Below, one piece after another: positions 61,095 to 64,000 of a stretch of 64,000 nt of DNA. Position 1 is the stretch's first letter, and each line of letters begins with the position of its first letter. The translations under genes and the position numbers were made by a program. A model generated the notes under the pieces. The model saw only the letters and a list, made by a program, of their open reading frames with translations. It searched no databases and was not told where the DNA came from. The stretch comes from Streptomyces monomycini (GTDB lineage Bacteria > Actinomycetota > Actinomycetes > Streptomycetales > Streptomycetaceae). The DNA is taken from the NCBI RefSeq assembly GCF_022271435.1, contig NZ_JAFIQY010000001.1, positions 496,001 to 560,000 of the forward strand. The letters run 5' to 3'.

Positions 61095-62603
61095 ATGACG
61101 CTGCAACCACCTCCCCCCGCCCCGCGTCCGCACCGCGCCGTGCCCCGGCACCGCCGTGCGCGCGGGCCGGGGACGGAATTGCGGAAAGAGTGGCTGGTAG
61201 AATTGAAGTTTTCTCGGTGTACAGCCCTGGTGGCCGCGGTAGGGTCGTTGGCGGCCGCCCTCACGGTCGGCGCCCCGGCGGCGACGCCCCAGGAGCCGCC
61301 GCCGGCCGCCGCGGACTCGTCGCGCTACGCCCACGAGGGCGAGCAGCGGGCCTTCCAGCACGAGCAGCTCCCGCAGCGGGCCATGCCCGGCGGCAGGTCC
61401 AAGGGGGTCATCACCCCCATCGGCCACCAGGGTTTCCAGCTCCGGTACGACGGCTCGGACGGCGGACGCGTTCTGGCACTCGAACGGCGCCACCGCCAGC
61501 TGCGCCCCGCTTCCCTCACGTCCTGGCTGAACTCCCGTGCGCAGGCGGCGACGCATCTGTCGCGCTGCCCGACCAGGGTGCCGCTGAGCGGCGCGGACGG
61601 CTTCTGCTGGCAGCGCGGGTCGGCGGACGACCTGGGCTGGGCGTACGTTCCGCAGGGGCTCACCGGGTCCGGTGAGGCCGAGCCGCGCTCGGGCCGCTGG
61701 CAGGGGCGCAGCATCGTCGCCGCGAGCTGGGCGTCCAGCTACGACCACCCGAGTGCCCCGCGCAACCCCAGGAACCGCCCCTGGCGCGGCGCCAAGCTGG
61801 TCGACCACTTCATGAAGGTGTCCTTCACGGACGTCACCGACCGGGGACGGCCTCGGTACCGCAGTGCCCTGCTCGTCACCCCGCAGGGCAAGGGCGGGTT
61901 CACCGCCCTGAAGGGCCACGGCGACACCCTCTCCTGGTACGGCCCCTACCTCTTCCTGTACAGCAGCGAGCGGCTGCGCGTCTTCGACGTACGCCACCTG
62001 TGGGCCACCACCACGTCCTCCGGGCGCGTGGGGGTGAGCCGGGGCTCGGTGAGCGCCAACTGGCAGGCGGCGGCGCTGCCGCAGGTCGCGCAGTACTCCT
62101 TCGTCGGGCGTAACGGGTGTGGGAGCGGCTCGAACGAGACGCCGTGCTTCAGCGGTGCCTCCATCGACCACGGTTCGTCGTTCGCGCCGTCGCTGGTGAC
62201 CGTCGAGACCAGCTCGCCGACCTCCCGTGTGGTGCGCTGGCCGCTGAGCACGTCGTCCCACCTCCTGCGCTCCGACGGGCGTGGGCTGGTGCGGGCCAGC
62301 GCCGGGTACCGCGTTCCGCTGGCCGGTCCGCAAGGCGTCGTCCAGCACGACGAGCGGTTCTACTTCACCGCGATGTGCCCGGACGCCCGCCGGGTGTTCG
62401 GTGAGCCGTACTGCCTGTACCGGGGCGACTCCGGCGGTGCCGTGCGGGTGTGGAGCCGTACCCCGGCGGCCGCCGAGAACCTCTCGTACTGGCCCGCCAC
62501 CGAGCAGCTCTGGGTCTCCAACGAATCCCCGTACCGCAAGTACGTACGCCCCCGCCCCGAGCTGAACGGGCGCGTCGTCTACAACGTGCCCCTCGACGAC
62601 TGA
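61095..62603 (+). CDS. Large secreted protein of unknown function
   Basis: A 502-residue protein with a long polar N-terminus (~40 residues) followed by a signal-like hydrophobic segment (TALVAAVGSLAAALTVGAPAA). The mature part has a repeated beta-rich feel with aromatic-rich turns (GPYLFLYSSERLRVFDVRHLW, YRGDSGGAVRVWSR, YWPATEQLWVSNESPYRKYV) and six to eight cysteines. LYRGDSGGAV resembles the GDSGG active-site loop of trypsin-like proteases, but no His/Asp partner motif could be aligned, so protease function is only a possibility. Start 61095 follows GGGAG; a TTG near 61203 would shorten the N-terminus. Confidence 0.65.
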   Translation: MTLQPPPPAPRPHRAVPRHRRARGPGTELRKEWLVELKFSRCTALVAAVGSLAAALTVGAPAATPQEPPPAAADSSRYAHEGEQRAFQHEQLPQRAMPGGRSKGVITPIGHQGFQLRYDGSDGGRVLALERRHRQLRPASLTSWLNSRAQAATHLSRCPTRVPLSGADGFCWQRGSADDLGWAYVPQGLTGSGEAEPRSGRWQGRSIVAASWASSYDHPSAPRNPRNRPWRGAKLVDHFMKVSFTDVTDRGRPRYRSALLVTPQGKGGFTALKGHGDTLSWYGPYLFLYSSERLRVFDVRHLWATTTSSGRVGVSRGSVSANWQAAALPQVAQYSFVGRNGCGSGSNETPCFSGASIDHGSSFAPSLVTVETSSPTSRVVRWPLSTSSHLLRSDGRGLVRASAGYRVPLAGPQGVVQHDERFYFTAMCPDARRVFGEPYCLYRGDSGGAVRVWSRTPAAAENLSYWPATEQLWVSNESPYRKYVRPRPELNGRVVYNVPLDD

Positions 62604-62610
62604 CACCCGG

Positions 62611-62640
62611 CCGGGTCCGCGCCGGCCGGTGCGGACCCGG
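62611..62640. terminator. Hairpin CCGGGTCCGC/GCGGACCCGG
   Basis: A 10-bp perfect stem with a 10-base loop just after the secreted protein stop. First of two consecutive terminator-like hairpins. Confidence 0.65.
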
Positions 62641-62641
62641 C

Positions 62642-62680
62642 GCCCTCCGTGCGGTCAGTTCTCCGCGCGGAGGGCTTTTT
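62642..62680 (+). terminator. Intrinsic terminator containing the AraC gene stop
   Basis: GCCCTCCG (62642-62649) pairs with CGGAGGGC (62668-62675), extended by UGCGG/CCGCG to 13 bp with an 8-base loop, then T5. The AraC stop codon (62655-62657) lies in the loop, so the 3' end of one gene serves as terminator of the convergent one. Confidence 0.8.
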
Positions 62681-63656
62681 CCTGCCCGTCGCTCCGGGCA
62701 CGGCGCGGCGGGCGGACCTCTCCCGGCGTCCGCCCGAAGTGTTCGCGGAAGACCCGGGTGAAGTGCGGCTGACTGGCGAATCCCCAGCGGTGGGCGATGT
62801 CCGCGACCGTCAGCCGGGCGGACGCGGGGTCGGCGAGCTGCTGCCGGGCCCGTTCCAGGCGGCGTTCGAGGATGTGGCGGGACGGGCTGCGGCCGGTCTG
62901 CCGGAAGTCGCGGCTCAGCTGGCGTGTGGAGATGCCGAGCGCGTCCGCGACGTGGGCGGCGCACAGCCGGGGGTCGGCGAGGTGCCGGTCGATGTGGTCC
63001 CGGGCGAGCAGCAACCGGGTTCCCTGGTCCGTACCGTCCGGGCCGCCGCGTACGGCCAGGCAGTGCAGCAGGTCCAGCACGCCGCGCTCGGCCGCCGCCG
63101 CGTCGCCGGGGTGCGGGCCGCCGAAGCGCCCGGACAGTACGGCTTCGAGGCGGCGCAGGAGCGGCGCCTCGGCCGCCGTGTCGCTGCTGAAGACCAGCGG
63201 TACGGGCACGCCGCCGGGCAGACACCGTTCGGTGAACACCTCGCGGGGCACGTCCACCAGGAGCTGGCGCATGGCGGTGGGGAATCCGAGGAGGTACGAG
63301 CGCCGGGTGTCGTACAGCACCAGGTCGCCGGCGGCGAGGGTGAAGCAGCCTCCGCTGTGCAGGAAGACCGCCTGGCCGGAGACGAGCAGCGAGGCGAAGA
63401 CCGAGTCCTTGGGGGACGTCCGGCAGGTCTGCGGGCTGCGTTCGACGACGTGCTCGTTGCCCGCGATGTCGGCGAGCCGCAGACCGCCGAGTCCGGTGTT
63501 GGTCTGGGTGGCCAGCAGGCCGTCCTCGGAGTACGGGGAGCAGCGCAGGCCGACCAGGGCCCGCCGGTTGTAGTCCTCCCACACACCCACCCGGTCCGCC
63601 GGGGCGACGGTCCGGGTCGACATGCGGGAGTAGCGGGCGGCGGAATGTCCGGGCAC
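62655..63656 (-). CDS. AraC-family regulator with cupin-like N-terminus
   Basis: A 333-residue transcription factor. The N-terminal half carries beta strands typical of the AraC sensor (GLRLADIAGNEHVVERSP, FTLAAGDLVLYDTRRSY). The C-terminal AraC double HTH is ARDHIDRHLADPRLCAAHVADALGISTRQLSR and LTVADIAHRWGFASQPHFTRVFREHFGRTPGEVR, read in pieces. GTG 63656 has AAGGAGG just upstream. It may control the cupin gene behind it. Confidence 0.88.
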   Translation of the reverse strand: MPGHSAARYSRMSTRTVAPADRVGVWEDYNRRALVGLRCSPYSEDGLLATQTNTGLGGLRLADIAGNEHVVERSPQTCRTSPKDSVFASLLVSGQAVFLHSGGCFTLAAGDLVLYDTRRSYLLGFPTAMRQLLVDVPREVFTERCLPGGVPVPLVFSSDTAAEAPLLRRLEAVLSGRFGGPHPGDAAAAERGVLDLLHCLAVRGGPDGTDQGTRLLLARDHIDRHLADPRLCAAHVADALGISTRQLSRDFRQTGRSPSRHILERRLERARQQLADPASARLTVADIAHRWGFASQPHFTRVFREHFGRTPGEVRPPRRARSDGQEKALRAEN

Positions 63657-63779
63657 CTCCGCCTCCTTGCCGTGCGCGAGTGTCCGATGGCGTGGCCCCG
63701 GCCGGGCAGGCCGGGCCGGGAGGCGCAGCCTACTCCCGGGCGCCGCGCCCGGACACGGCCCGGGAGGGGCGGCGCCCGC

Positions 63780-64000
63780 TCAGCGGAACAGCCCGTCGAC
63801 GTGATCGGCGCCGAGGCCCACCCGCTCGTAGTGGGCGCGGCACATCGCGATGTAGTCGTGCACGTCGAAGTAGCCGGTGGGGTCGCCGTTCTCGTCGAGC
63901 CAGATGAGCGGCCCCTTGACGATGAACAGGGTCTTCATGGGCTGGTCGCTCTCGTACGCGACCAGGGTGTGCCCCTCGCCCGGCGCCTCGTACACGAAGT
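63780..64000 (-). CDS. Cupin protein, 2,4'-dihydroxyacetophenone dioxygenase type (5' end outside window)
   Basis: Only the last ~73 residues are in the window. They read YEAPGEGHTLVAYESD, KTLFIVKGPLIWLDENGDPTG and DYIAMCRAHYERVGLGADHV, the C-terminal pattern of ChrR-like cupins such as 2,4'-dihydroxyacetophenone dioxygenase. PGEGHTL contains the second metal-binding motif histidine. An apparent GTG at 63995 is probably internal. Confidence 0.65.
   Translation of the reverse strand, partial: FVYEAPGEGHTLVAYESDQPMKTLFIVKGPLIWLDENGDPTGYFDVHDYIAMCRAHYERVGLGADHVDGLFR

Overview
The window is chromosomal DNA of a Streptomyces or very close relative. Support comes from the very high GC content with GC-rich third codon positions, frequent GTG and TTG starts, tight 4-base stop/start overlaps, a rare in-frame TTA codon, a DasR-type operator in front of a secreted chitinase, and typical Streptomyces families (DUF2252, DUF3140, DUF7144, phytase, GH18 chitinase, stressosome-type Rsb genes). 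I saw no rRNA, tRNA, CRISPR array, transposase or phage gene.

Layout. (1) 1-1260: a broken LacI-family regulator remnant and an acetoacetate-decarboxylase-like gene. (2) 1820-8446: a complete narGHJI respiratory nitrate reductase operon. (3) 8621-17976: a general-stress signalling block. It holds a SigB/SigF-type sigma factor divergent from an rsbR-rsbS-rsbT-phosphatase-phosphatase operon, an RsbW-like kinase, a lone STAS protein, a MarR regulator and a GAF-phosphatase that lacks one expected metal ligand. (4) 18071-22589: small secreted protein, beta-propeller phytase, helical-repeat protein plus RDD protein, MFS exporter. (5) 22778-40237: a stress/reserve-metabolism island with two DUF7144 membrane proteins, PPK2 polyphosphate kinase, SulP transporter, GH13 and GH63 glycosidases, DUF6325, a DUF1269-like protein, two LuxR-type regulators (one a pseudogene), diacylglycerol-kinase-like protein, DUF2252 and a YihY-type membrane protein. 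(6) 40329-45365: XRE/DUF2975 pair, acidic hypothetical protein, a tiny gene with a highly folded leader, methyltransferase, SDR, epoxide hydrolase. (7) 45529-50239: a HelD/HelR-like RNA polymerase-associated helicase, a probable divergent small RNA, and an ArsR-type regulator with an MFS exporter. (8) 50507-64000: chitinase, NitT/TauT-type ABC transporter behind a long hairpin, VanJ-like phosphatase, DUF3140, PucR regulator, lipase, RNase H, secreted protein, AraC regulator and the end of a cupin gene.

The strongest unexplained signals are these. A 17-bp dyad TCACC-N7-GGTGA recurs at eight places within 22.7-40.3 kb, mostly 64-81 bp upstream of start codons, which implies that the island is one regulon. 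A compact unit at 42121-42475 has a possible leaderless 8-codon leader peptide, four back-to-back perfect hairpins (two mutually exclusive, two with complementary loops), a 39-residue protein and a terminator. A promoter overlapping the helR start codon apparently drives a ~95-nt RNA that ends at a strong intrinsic terminator. An 88-bp inverted-repeat element lies upstream of the ABC transporter.

All functional names rest on recognising motifs by eye. No database search or folding program was run, and start codons were chosen by ribosome-binding-site spacing.
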